From Actinomycetota bacterium (GTDB lineage: Bacteria > Actinomycetota > Actinomycetes > S36-B12), in assembly GCA_030684515.1 (NCBI GenBank), contig JAUXVJ010000009.1:186001-250000 (forward strand): DNA of 64,000 nt, in the 5' to 3' direction. Within the stretch, counting starts at the first letter, position 1. Every line of letters starts with the position of its first letter. The notes under the pieces are model-generated. The model did not search any database, was not told where the DNA came from, and worked only from the letters and a program-made list of their open reading frames with translations. Below are positions 17,373 to 25,204 of this stretch, one piece after another. A program made the translations under genes and the position numbers.

Positions 17373-18278
17373 TCAGCGGGTGCGCGCACTGCCCTTGTCC
17401 ACCGCGACGATTCGCGGCTGGAGATCAGCGAGATTGGCGAAGCCAAGGGCGTAGCAGTATTCGCTGCTGAGCAGTGCTGTGTCGTGATGAGAGGCGTACC
17501 AGTTGAGGTGGCTTTCATCGTGCCAAATCGCCATCGTGCCCTCGTCGGTGTCAGCATCTGTGTGCTCGGCCAGCTTATGGACCATCGCTTGAAATGGCTC
17601 ACGAAGGCCCATCCATGTACCGCCGCACACATACGTCTTGCGACGCTCTCTTGGCACATAGGCACGTGAGATCTCGCGAGACTCCCAGCTGCCTACCCCG
17701 CCTGAGTGCAATTTCAACGTCGCGTCGCGCGCGGCCATGCGCGGGTGCTTTGCGTACAGGGGCAGTCGCTGCGGCCAGCGCGGCCGTCGGTACCCGGGAT
17801 GCCGGACAAGGGCAATGCCATTGGGCCAATCCTGCGGCCTGAGTTCTGGTCCGACTTCTCCCACCACCTGCATGTCGGCGTCCAGATGCATGAGCAGATC
17901 CTGTTGCAGGGCGTCCTGATGCTGGTCGAAGAGTGAATAGCGGAGCAAGGTGGCGCCGGGCCACCCCAAGGCATCGATAGGTATGGGGTTCACGGTGATC
18001 CGCTGGAAATCTCCGGACATCTCCTTTGCCTCACCGGCACGGTCGGTGAAGACATGCATGACGACGTCGTGTTCGGTGAACAGGTGTTGGTCGGCGCTGA
18101 GCGCCATTTCGCGCCAGTATTCCAGGTAGCGGTTCGTCGCGACTGTGACGACGCCGACTGATCTGATCTGGCAGGCCCTGCTCTCCAAATTGGGCCGCCC
18201 ACTCACAACGGACAGTGTTGCATGGGGGCAGGGCCCGGCAATCTCGCGACGGCGCCAACTCCGCAATAGTCTGACCAT
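17373..18278 (-). CDS. GT6 family (ABO blood-group-type) glycosyltransferase
   Basis: A 301-residue protein whose catalytic core (about 41-275) matches family 6: VGVVTVATNRYLEYWREM, a DAD metal triad at 133-135 (DxD as in the animal enzymes), YVCGGTWMG at 216-224 and the signature WHDESHLNWY at 252-261, nearly identical to the human ABO WHDESHLN stretch. GT6 enzymes add alpha-1,3-linked Gal or GalNAc to a galactose acceptor, often one that is already alpha-1,2-fucosylated. The GT11 gene directly downstream provides exactly that acceptor. At the ABO specificity site the aligned residues read CGG, closer to the GalNAc-type LGG than the Gal-type MGA. There is no membrane anchor. It is first in the operon. 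Confidence 0.9.
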   Translation of the reverse strand: MVRLLRSWRRREIAGPCPHATLSVVSGRPNLESRACQIRSVGVVTVATNRYLEYWREMALSADQHLFTEHDVVMHVFTDRAGEAKEMSGDFQRITVNPIPIDALGWPGATLLRYSLFDQHQDALQQDLLMHLDADMQVVGEVGPELRPQDWPNGIALVRHPGYRRPRWPQRLPLYAKHPRMAARDATLKLHSGGVGSWESREISRAYVPRERRKTYVCGGTWMGLREPFQAMVHKLAEHTDADTDEGTMAIWHDESHLNWYASHHDTALLSSEYCYALGFANLADLQPRIVAVDKGSARTR

Positions 18279-18301
18279 TCGATCGACAATCTGGAGGAGC
18301 G

Positions 18302-19075
18302 ATGGTCACGTTCACGCGCATACAGCGAGGACTGCGTGTGCGCGCTGCGCGCTGGCTCCAGCCGGCGCCGCCGCCATCGCCCGCTGAGACTGCCTATTAC
18401 CCTCAGCAGCCCAGTTGCCAGATACCAGAACTCTGGTTCATCCTCGAGCGACTGCTTGGTCGTCGGGAGACCGGCTATTTCGTCGAGGTCGGTGCCTATG
18501 ACGGGGTCTTCGTCAGCAACACCTGGGGTCTGGCAGTTCGAGGATGGCAGGGGCTGATGCTTGAGCCAGTCCCAGCGATGGCCGCGCAATGCCGTGCCAA
18601 CCATGGGGGACATCCCCGTGTGCAAGTGGTCGAGCGAGCCATCGGCCTTGCTGGAGTGGACGAAGTCCGATTGCACATCGCCGGCACGTTGACCACTGCC
18701 AATGCCGAGGCTCTGCACGAGTACGAGGATCTCGACTGGGCCCAAGGCTCACTGACGACCGAGCAGATCGTCGTGCCCTGCAGCACTTTGGACGAGGTCC
18801 TCGTGGAATTCGATGTTCCCGTGGGCTTTGACGTATTGGTTGTCGACGTCGAAGGATTTGAGACTGAGGTCTTCTCCGGTGTGGATCTTGACGCGTGGAA
18901 GCCAAAGCTACTGATCGTGGAACTGGCTGACATGCACCCGGACCTGTCACTTACCGCGGCAAAGGACGCTCAACTGGGCGAGATGTTTCTCGCGAAGGGC
19001 TATCGCATCGTGTTCAAGGATCACGTCAACACGGTTCTGGTGCGTGAAGAGATCTGGCGTCAGCTCTTCAGCTAG
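18302..19075 (+). CDS. FkbM-family methyltransferase
   Basis: A 257-residue SAM-dependent O-methyltransferase of the FkbM type. It has YFVEVGAYDGVFVSNT as motif I, GWQGLMLEPVP, and the diagnostic VLVVDVEGFETEVFSGVD near the C-terminus. FkbM enzymes methylate hydroxyls on sugars or polyketides. Here a terminal or internal sugar methylation is likely. It is divergent from GT6 (23-nt gap) and carries a GGAGGAG ribosome site just before the ATG. It overlaps the stop of the dehydratase gene by 4 nt tail to tail. Confidence 0.85.
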   Translation: MVTFTRIQRGLRVRAARWLQPAPPPSPAETAYYPQQPSCQIPELWFILERLLGRRETGYFVEVGAYDGVFVSNTWGLAVRGWQGLMLEPVPAMAAQCRANHGGHPRVQVVERAIGLAGVDEVRLHIAGTLTTANAEALHEYEDLDWAQGSLTTEQIVVPCSTLDEVLVEFDVPVGFDVLVVDVEGFETEVFSGVDLDAWKPKLLIVELADMHPDLSLTAAKDAQLGEMFLAKGYRIVFKDHVNTVLVREEIWRQLFS

Positions 19076-20856
19076 CCATCACTGGCGTCAGTGGCCAGCT
19101 CTTTGAGAATTGTGTAGGCATCGGAGGCCGCACTGATCTGGGCGATCGCAGCGAAGCTGGTTGCGGCCACTGTCGTATGCGAAATGAGGGGATGCAATGG
19201 TCGCTCGGCACTCTCGTGGGATGCAACGAGCACTTCGTCCAGCTTCTCGCCCGGACGCAAACCAGTGAATTTGATGCCGACATCGCGACCTGATCGATGG
19301 ATCATCTGTCGCGCAACATCAGCGATGCGCACTGGTGTTCCCATATCCAAGATGAGTGTCTCGCCGTGCCCCCCGAGCACCGATGCCTGCAGGACCAAGT
19401 GAACTGCCTCGCTGACGGTCATGAAGTAGCGCGTGACACGTTCATCGGTGACCGTGACTGGGCCCCCGTGCTCAATCTGATAGCGGAAGGTCTCGATGAC
19501 TGATCCGCGTGAGCCGAGCACATTTCCGAATCGGACAGAGACGTACTTCGTGTCCTGTTTGGCTGGCATGCCTGACGTGAGCCGTTCGGTTATGAGCTTG
19601 CTGTAGCCGAGCACGCTGGTCGGATCGGCCGCTTTGTCCGTGGAGATGTTGGCGAATACCTGCACGCCGGTAGCAACAGCTGCTGCCAGCACATTGCGCG
19701 TGCCGAGCACATTGGTCTGAATGGCCTCATGCGGGAAGCGTTCGAGCAGTGGCAGGTGCTTGAGAGCGGCGGCATGAAAGACCATTTCAGGTCGCACCTC
19801 CTGGAAGATCTCCAGCAGGCGCTGCTCGTCACGGATGTCGGCCAGGATCAGATCGGGCGAGGTGAGTGTGCCGCTGCCATCAAGAGTCAGTTGCAGAGCG
19901 TGCAGCCCGGATTCATCGCGATCCAGCAGCAGCAGTCGTCCGGGTGAGTAGCGCATTAACTGGCGAGCAAGCTCTGAACCGATCGATCCGCCGGCACCGG
20001 TGACCAGCACTCGGCGTCCGCGAATGAAGTCAGTGATCTGACCTTCATCGGTGCGGATCGGCCGTCTGCCCATGAGGTCTTCCTCAGTCACATCGGAGAT
20101 ATCGCCGAGCTTCACCGCGCCGCCGACAATCTCGGAGGCTGTCGGAATCACCTGCACTCGAACGCCGAGAGTGGTGCATCTACGGTCAAGTTCCTGAAGC
20201 CGAGGCGCAGTCACTTGCGCAATAGCAACGAGTACTACGTCAATGTCATGTGTTGCAACGATCTTCTCGAGATCATCAATGCTGCCAAGGGTGCGCAAGC
20301 CTGCTCTGCGCAGGTGCTGCTTGTTTGGGTCATCATCCAGGAAGCCGACTGGTTGAAACGCGCCGCCACGGTCAGCAAGCATCAAGGTGGCAATCTGAGA
20401 TCCGGCATCGCCCGCGCCATAGATCAGCGTGCGAGAACCCTCGCGCCGCAAGGCCGTTTGCTGCCTTGCGCTTCGCCAGATGAACCGCGCTCCCAGCATG
20501 CTTGCGCCCGCGATACCGGTGGCCAGGATGAATGTTGAACGCGGAAATTCCGTCGCTGGCAGGATGAAGGCCAGTGCGCTACCGACAACACCAACAAAGA
20601 TCGTGACGAGAGTGACGCCCAGTACTTCATCGAACGAGCCGACTACATAGCGACCGCGATAGAGATGGAAGATCGATCCCGTCACCACATGAAGAATTGC
20701 AGCGAGGGCGCCAGCAATCAGGCCGATGATGATCGCATTGCGCGGCGGCTCGAAGTCGTAGCGAAGCACCAGAGCGATTGGCACACCGATGATCCAGGAG
20801 AAGGCATCCCAACCAGCTTGCAGCAGACGATGCTGCAGCCACTTGCTACTTCTCAC
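19072..20856 (-). CDS. pglF: UDP-GlcNAc 4,6-dehydratase, CapD/PglF/WbpM type
   Basis: A 594-residue membrane-anchored nucleotide-sugar dehydratase. Four N-terminal membrane helices lie within about residues 12-110, then a first Rossmann domain (LIYGAGDAGSQIA) and a second catalytic SDR domain starting at RRVLVTGAGGSIGSELARQ (about 281-299), with NISTDKAADPTSVLGYSK near 400-418. Such enzymes convert UDP-GlcNAc to the 4-keto-6-deoxy sugar, the first step to UDP-diNAcBac. It is last in the operon aminotransferase - sugar transferase - unknown - acetyltransferase - dehydratase, the full bacillosamine set. The GTG start has an AAGGAGAG ribosome site 4 nt upstream. Confidence 0.88.
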   Translation of the reverse strand: MRSSKWLQHRLLQAGWDAFSWIIGVPIALVLRYDFEPPRNAIIIGLIAGALAAILHVVTGSIFHLYRGRYVVGSFDEVLGVTLVTIFVGVVGSALAFILPATEFPRSTFILATGIAGASMLGARFIWRSARQQTALRREGSRTLIYGAGDAGSQIATLMLADRGGAFQPVGFLDDDPNKQHLRRAGLRTLGSIDDLEKIVATHDIDVVLVAIAQVTAPRLQELDRRCTTLGVRVQVIPTASEIVGGAVKLGDISDVTEEDLMGRRPIRTDEGQITDFIRGRRVLVTGAGGSIGSELARQLMRYSPGRLLLLDRDESGLHALQLTLDGSGTLTSPDLILADIRDEQRLLEIFQEVRPEMVFHAAALKHLPLLERFPHEAIQTNVLGTRNVLAAAVATGVQVFANISTDKAADPTSVLGYSKLITERLTSGMPAKQDTKYVSVRFGNVLGSRGSVIETFRYQIEHGGPVTVTDERVTRYFMTVSEAVHLVLQASVLGGHGETLILDMGTPVRIADVARQMIHRSGRDVGIKFTGLRPGEKLDEVLVASHESAERPLHPLISHTTVAATSFAAIAQISAASDAYTILKELATDASDG

Positions 20857-20900
20857 GGAACTCTCCTTGGCGATACCTGGCGCGCGTGCGGCGTGCGTGG

Positions 20901-21554
20901 CTACCCAAGATACGCATCCCCTCGTTCGCGCGACCGGACCACGCGCGCAGGAACTCCATATGCGACGACACCAGAAGGCAGATCGCGGTCCAGATAGCTG
21001 GATCCACCGACCACTGTGTCCTCTCCAATGGTGAGGCCATGCTTGAGCACTGCTCCGATTGAGATCGCCGAGCGGGCACCGACGATGACGCGGCCGCCGG
21101 TGACGGCACGAGGGGCAAGGGATGCAAAGTCGCCCAGACTGGACTCGTGCTCAAGTATCGATCCGGTGTTCAGCAGGGCGCCCACGCCAATGCGGGCCTG
21201 ATTGGCCACGATCACGCCTTGCATGACTACGGCTCCTGGCGACAGCTGCGCGCTTGGCGCGATGACTGCCGACTTGTGGCACACGGCAGGCAGCTGATCA
21301 ATCGAGACAATGGAAGACAGCCGCGTCCATACCGCTTCGCGCGTGGCGTTGTCACCAATGGCAATGATCACTGACCCACCCGACTCCAAGTGATCAGCGG
21401 GAAGGTCGGCCGTGACGGGCAGCCCAAGCAGAGTAGAGCCGAAGTCATCTGTGCTGGTGAAGCCACGCAATTCATAGCCTGCAGAGCGGACTGTCTCGGC
21501 GACGCTCACAGCGTGTCCGCCGGCACCGATGATCACGGCATGCATGGAGCCCAT
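20901..21554 (-). CDS. pglD: PglD-like sugar N-acetyltransferase
   Basis: A 217-residue NeuD/PglD family acyltransferase. It has an N-terminal Rossmann-like sugar-nucleotide domain (HAVIIGAGGHAVSVAETV), then left-handed beta-helix hexapeptide repeats (around residues 85-205) and the conserved acceptor His region (GVGALLNTGSILEHESSLGD). PglD acetylates the C4 amine of UDP-4-amino-2-acetamido-2,4,6-trideoxyglucose. The ATG at 21554 was chosen because a GGAAGGA ribosome site lies 6 nt before it. The ATG at 21569 overlaps that site and is less likely. Confidence 0.85.
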   Translation of the reverse strand: MGSMHAVIIGAGGHAVSVAETVRSAGYELRGFTSTDDFGSTLLGLPVTADLPADHLESGGSVIIAIGDNATREAVWTRLSSIVSIDQLPAVCHKSAVIAPSAQLSPGAVVMQGVIVANQARIGVGALLNTGSILEHESSLGDFASLAPRAVTGGRVIVGARSAISIGAVLKHGLTIGEDTVVGGSSYLDRDLPSGVVAYGVPARVVRSRERGDAYLG

Positions 21555-21588
21555 CTTCAGTCCTTCCATCCTCGCCAGAGGGTAGCCG

Positions 21589-22209
21589 CTAGCGGTATGC
21601 GACGAAGATGTCGTGCTCCACGGTCCAGTTCAGACCATTGGTATCAGCCCAGTGCACCAGAGAGGAGCGCGATGGATAGGCGCCGTCGAGCTCGTTGCGT
21701 TCGCCGAAGCCGCGGAAGTCGTCCACGAACACCGCAACCTGAGGCATCGTCGGCAGATGCTTGGCAATGTTGGTGAGTTCTTCGCGGATGGGCGTGACCT
21801 GCGGACCTGAATGCGTCACTCCACCGGAGGCGTGACCGTCCAACCAGAACGAGACCGGGCCACTGAGCTTGGCCAGGATGGCAGGGAGCAGCTGTTCGGA
21901 CAGTCCTTCGCAGACCTCGACATTGGCCGCGTTCTTGAAGCGCTCGCGGGCGCGGGCGGCCAAGAAGGAGCTGGGCTCGATTGTGTAGACCTGCGATGCC
22001 TGACGGGCGAGCACATGCGTGGTGTCGCCCAGGTAGGTGCCGGTCTCCACCCAGGTCCCGTGCTCGTAGCCATAGCGGCGCAGCACATTGAGCTTGACAT
22101 GTTGGGGTGCGGGAACGCCGAATCCGGAGATCGGCCAGAGTGCTCTGGACTTGACTCGGCCCACGCCTGCGCGCAGCGACAAAGGAAGGAAACGAGCTGC
22201 GGTGGTCAT
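21589..22209 (-). CDS. Methyltransferase-like protein of unknown function
   Basis: A 206-residue protein with a Rossmann-type start WVETGTYLGDTTHVLA (about 52-67), VYTIEPSSFL, SFWLDGHASGGVT and VFVDDFRGFGE. These are the motifs of a common but uncharacterised class I methyltransferase-like family found in surface-glycan loci. A normal motif I GxGxG is replaced by TGTYLGDT, so SAM binding is not certain. It lies in the middle of the bacillosamine operon but is not part of the known pathway. A TAGTCT hexamer (22217-22222) 7 nt upstream of the ATG may be an internal leaderless promoter. Confidence 0.7.
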   Translation of the reverse strand: MTTAARFLPLSLRAGVGRVKSRALWPISGFGVPAPQHVKLNVLRRYGYEHGTWVETGTYLGDTTHVLARQASQVYTIEPSSFLAARARERFKNAANVEVCEGLSEQLLPAILAKLSGPVSFWLDGHASGGVTHSGPQVTPIREELTNIAKHLPTMPQVAVFVDDFRGFGERNELDGAYPSRSSLVHWADTNGLNWTVEHDIFVAYR

Positions 22210-22216
22210 CGAACTA

Positions 22217-22222
22217 AGACTA
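22217..22222 (-). promoter_or_regulatory. Putative internal leaderless -10 (TAGTCT)
   Basis: TAGTCT on the minus strand ends 7 nt before the ATG at 22209, and there is no ribosome site in the 27-nt gap. It could allow separate expression of the last three operon genes. Confidence 0.35.
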
Positions 22223-22236
22223 ACGAGGCAGCGCGA

Positions 22237-22857
22237 TTACTCCTGCTCATTGCCTTGGAAGGGCGCCATAGTGGCCTGCCCTTCAGCAGAGGTGCCCTCG
22301 CGCCTCACGACCGCCCGCACAGTGCGCCACAGGATTGACAGATCAAGCTTGAGCGAGAGGTTGTCGACGTACCAGACGTCCATCGCCAGCCGTTCGGGCC
22401 AGTTCACCGCGTTGCGGCCGCTGACCTGGGCCAGTCCGGTGAGTCCGGGACGCACGTCATGCCTTCGGGCCTGTTCTTGTGAATAGCGGGGGAGGTATTC
22501 AGTGAGCAGCGGGCGTGGTCCCACCAGACTCATGTCCCCCTTGATGACCGAGTAGAGCTCGGGAAGTTCGTCAAGGCTGGTCGAGCGCAGGACGCGGCCG
22601 AATCCGGTCATGCGTTCGGCATCGTCCTGACTTGTGACGCTGTGGGAAGTGGCAGGCAGCATGGTGCGGAATTTCGCCAAGGTGAAGCTGCGCCCGCCCT
22701 TGCCTGGTCGTTCCTGCCTGAACAGCACTGGACGGCCCAGCTTCAGGCGCACGAGCAAGCCCGTGATGGCCAGAAGGGGGAGGGTCAGCACGAACAGGAT
22801 GAGCCCGGCGATCAGGTCAAAGAGGCGTTTGCCGAATGCTGAGTACCAGCCTTTCAT
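22237..22857 (-). CDS. pglC: Undecaprenyl-phosphate sugar-1-phosphate transferase (PglC-like)
   Basis: A 206-residue minimal monotopic phosphoglycosyl transferase. It has one N-terminal re-entrant helix (GKRLFDLIAGLILFVLTLPL), RQERPGKGGRSFTLAKFRTM, the catalytic Asp-Glu pair in STSLDELPELYSVIKGDMSLVG, and GLTGLAQVSGRN. At this length it matches the PglC core without the N-terminal helices of WbaP/WcaJ. It would load a diacetylbacillosamine phosphate, or a related sugar, on undecaprenyl phosphate. The ATG at 22857 overlaps the aminotransferase stop (ATGA), whereas a longer frame would lie within that gene. Confidence 0.88.
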   Translation of the reverse strand: MKGWYSAFGKRLFDLIAGLILFVLTLPLLAITGLLVRLKLGRPVLFRQERPGKGGRSFTLAKFRTMLPATSHSVTSQDDAERMTGFGRVLRSTSLDELPELYSVIKGDMSLVGPRPLLTEYLPRYSQEQARRHDVRPGLTGLAQVSGRNAVNWPERLAMDVWYVDNLSLKLDLSILWRTVRAVVRREGTSAEGQATMAPFQGNEQE

Positions 22858-23993
22858 GGGTGCAGCACTCCGATGATGCTTTCGCAGACGAGCTCGATGT
22901 CGGCCTGGGTCACATTGGGCCCACTTGGCAGGCACAGGCCATCAGCGAAGATCCGATCTGCCGCACCAGTGAGATGTGACTCCGCAGCTGCGAAGACTGG
23001 CTGCTGGTGCATCGGCTTCCACACCGGACGCGACTCGATGTTCAGGGTTTCCAGAGCCAATCGAATGGCCTCAGGAGCTCCCGGATGCAGTGCCGAGTCA
23101 AATCGAATATTGGTCAGCCAGGCGTTTCCTGGGCCCCAAGGTGGATCCATGACCACTGCAACGCCATCGATACCGCCAAGGGAGAGGGCGTACTGCGCGC
23201 GGTTGGCAACGCGGCGTGTGATCATTTCGTCCAGGCGGGAGAGCTGACCGCGACCAAGGGCGGCAAGCACGTTGCTGAGTCGGTAGTTGTAGCCAATCTC
23301 CTTGTGCTCATACCAAGGCAGCGGCTCGCGCGCCTGAGTGGACAAGTAGCGCACCCTGCTCGCCAGTGCAGGGTCGTCCGTCACGAACATTCCGCCACCA
23401 CTGGTGGTCATCACCTTGTTGCCGTTGAAGGAGAAGATCCCCGCCCTTCCGAACGCACCGGCATGGACGCCATTGCACGATGAGCCCAGGGCTTCGGCTG
23501 CATCTTCAAGAATGGGTACCTCAAACTTTGCCGCGATCTGGGTGATGGCGGCGTAATCGCATGTGCGCCCAAACAGATCCACGGTGATGATTGCCGCCGG
23601 CAGATTCCCAGAAGCTGCCCGCGCACTCAGGACTTCATCCAGCAGTTGCGGATCCAGATTCCAGCTCTGCTCCTCGGAGTCCAGGAAGACCGGACGTGCG
23701 CCGGCGTGATGCACCGCGAATGCCGTGGCGGCGAAGGTAAGGGTCGGCACGATGACGTCATCACCGGGGTTGACACCGAGGGCCAGCAGGCCCAGATGAA
23801 GTGCTGCTGTCCCTGAAGACAGGGCGACGGCGTGGCCGATGTTTGCGAAGGCACACATCTCCGCCTCAAAGGCGTCAACATCTGGGCCCAGCGGAGCGAC
23901 CCAGCCGCTGCGCAGGGCAGCGGTGACGTACTCGATCTCAGTCTCGGTGACCTGCGGCGATGAGAGGTAGATGCGCTCACGCATGCTGCTCAT
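22854..23993 (-). CDS. pglE: PglE-like UDP-sugar 4-aminotransferase
   Basis: A 379-residue DegT/DnrJ/EryC1 aminotransferase with YLSSPQVTETEIEYVTAAL at the start (the PglE/LegC-like opening), LEDAAEALGS for cofactor stacking and the PLP lysine in FSFNGNKVMTTSGGG. It would aminate the 4-keto sugar made by the CapD/PglF-type dehydratase in the same operon. The ATG at 23993 was chosen because GAGGGA lies 6 nt upstream. The longer frame to 24035 lacks a ribosome site. It is the first gene of the operon. Confidence 0.87.
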   Translation of the reverse strand: MSSMRERIYLSSPQVTETEIEYVTAALRSGWVAPLGPDVDAFEAEMCAFANIGHAVALSSGTAALHLGLLALGVNPGDDVIVPTLTFAATAFAVHHAGARPVFLDSEEQSWNLDPQLLDEVLSARAASGNLPAAIITVDLFGRTCDYAAITQIAAKFEVPILEDAAEALGSSCNGVHAGAFGRAGIFSFNGNKVMTTSGGGMFVTDDPALASRVRYLSTQAREPLPWYEHKEIGYNYRLSNVLAALGRGQLSRLDEMITRRVANRAQYALSLGGIDGVAVVMDPPWGPGNAWLTNIRFDSALHPGAPEAIRLALETLNIESRPVWKPMHQQPVFAAAESHLTGAADRIFADGLCLPSGPNVTQADIELVCESIIGVLHP

Positions 23994-24079
23994 GTCATCC
24001 CTCGCGTCGTGCGCCGCGGTCCGACGCAGGCACAAGACTACGCGGTGCGTAGCGTGAGGAAGGGCTCCCGCAAGCGCAC

Positions 24080-24085
24080 TAGTGT
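24080..24085 (+). promoter_or_regulatory. Putative leaderless -10 (TAGTGT)
   Basis: TAGTGT ends 6 nt before the ATG of the GT4 gene at 24092. No Shine-Dalgarno sequence is seen. Confidence 0.45.
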
Positions 24086-24091
24086 CGCTCT

Positions 24092-25204
24092 ATGGCTGCG
24101 CGTGTGATCGTCTTTGGCCTCACTGTTCCGATGAGTCTGACTCTCCAGGGCAATCGTTTCGCCATGCTCGCAGACGCAGGCTGTGAGGTGCATGTGGTAC
24201 TTGGTGAGCCGTTGGCGGAGAACTCCGTTGTGGACGCACGAGTTCAGGTGCACGTGATCGAGATGACCCGCTCGATCTCACCAGTATCCGACATCAAGAG
24301 CCTGCTGGCCTGGCGCAGATTCCTCAAAGGCCTTGGTCCAAGCCATGTGATTGGTGCAACACCGAAGGCCGCTTTCCTTTCGATGCTTGCAGCCCGAGGC
24401 GCCAAGGTTCCGAATCGGATCATGGAGGTGTGGGGTGGCAGGTGGGATGGCTTCCAGGGAAGCCGTGCTTGGCTCCTGCGAATCACCGACAAGATGGCGA
24501 TGGCGGCTGCCACGGAGGTCATCGCGGTATCGGATTCTCTTGCGGATCTGGTTGTGAGTGCCGGACTGAGCAAGCACCGGCCCATCGTGCTTGGCTATGG
24601 CGCAACTCAGGGAGTGGATCTGCATCGCTTTCATGTCGCTGAAGTTCCCGCAGAGTCCAGTGTTGGTTTTCTTGGGCGCATCGCAGCGGATAAGGGCATT
24701 GAGGATCTGCGTGCCGTCATGGCTCTTGTGCACCAGCGCCTGCCGGAAGTGCAGCTTCGCATCGCTGGGGATTTTGACAGCGCTGATCCGATCGATGTGC
24801 ACACTCGAGAGTGGCTGGAGACTGACCCGCGCGTGACGCTGATCGGTCACGTCGCGGATGTTCCGCAGTTCCTGCGCAGCCTCAGTGTGCTGTGCTTTCC
24901 GAGTCGGCGTGAAGGCTTGCCAAACGCCGTGATTGAAGCCTCGGCATCAGAAGTGCCAGTCGTTGGCTGGGACGTCACGGGTACTCGCGATGCGATCATC
25001 GACGGGCAAACCGGGTCACTGGTGCCACTTGGCGACATCGCTCAGCTGGCCGATCGCATCTGTGCACTGATGAGTGATCCGCAATTTCGGGCCGAGCAGG
25101 GTCGTGCCGCGCGTGCCTTGATGGCCCAGCGATTTGAAGCTGGCCTCGTGCAGGCAGCATTCGTCCAGCATCTACTCGGTGATCAAGGCGTAAGTGCGGC
25201 GTAG
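24092..25204 (+). CDS. Family 4 glycosyltransferase
   Basis: A 370-residue GT-B enzyme. The N-terminal acceptor domain contains GLTVPMSLTLQGN and ATPKAAFLSMLAA. The C-terminal donor domain has VGFLGRIAADKGIEDL and the EX7E signature EGLPNAVIEA. This pattern matches GT4 enzymes such as PglA/PglH that extend undecaprenyl-linked bacillosamine. It is divergent from the bacillosamine operon, which makes addition of the second sugar a plausible role. Its 3' end overlaps the opposing GT4 gene by 22 nt. Confidence 0.87.
   Translation: MAARVIVFGLTVPMSLTLQGNRFAMLADAGCEVHVVLGEPLAENSVVDARVQVHVIEMTRSISPVSDIKSLLAWRRFLKGLGPSHVIGATPKAAFLSMLAARGAKVPNRIMEVWGGRWDGFQGSRAWLLRITDKMAMAAATEVIAVSDSLADLVVSAGLSKHRPIVLGYGATQGVDLHRFHVAEVPAESSVGFLGRIAADKGIEDLRAVMALVHQRLPEVQLRIAGDFDSADPIDVHTREWLETDPRVTLIGHVADVPQFLRSLSVLCFPSRREGLPNAVIEASASEVPVVGWDVTGTRDAIIDGQTGSLVPLGDIAQLADRICALMSDPQFRAEQGRAARALMAQRFEAGLVQAAFVQHLLGDQGVSAA

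Noticed and set aside
17363-17665. N-terminal extension of the GT11 frame
   Set aside because: It lies on top of the GT6 gene, and the conserved GT11 start is at 17362 with a 10-nt gap after GT6.
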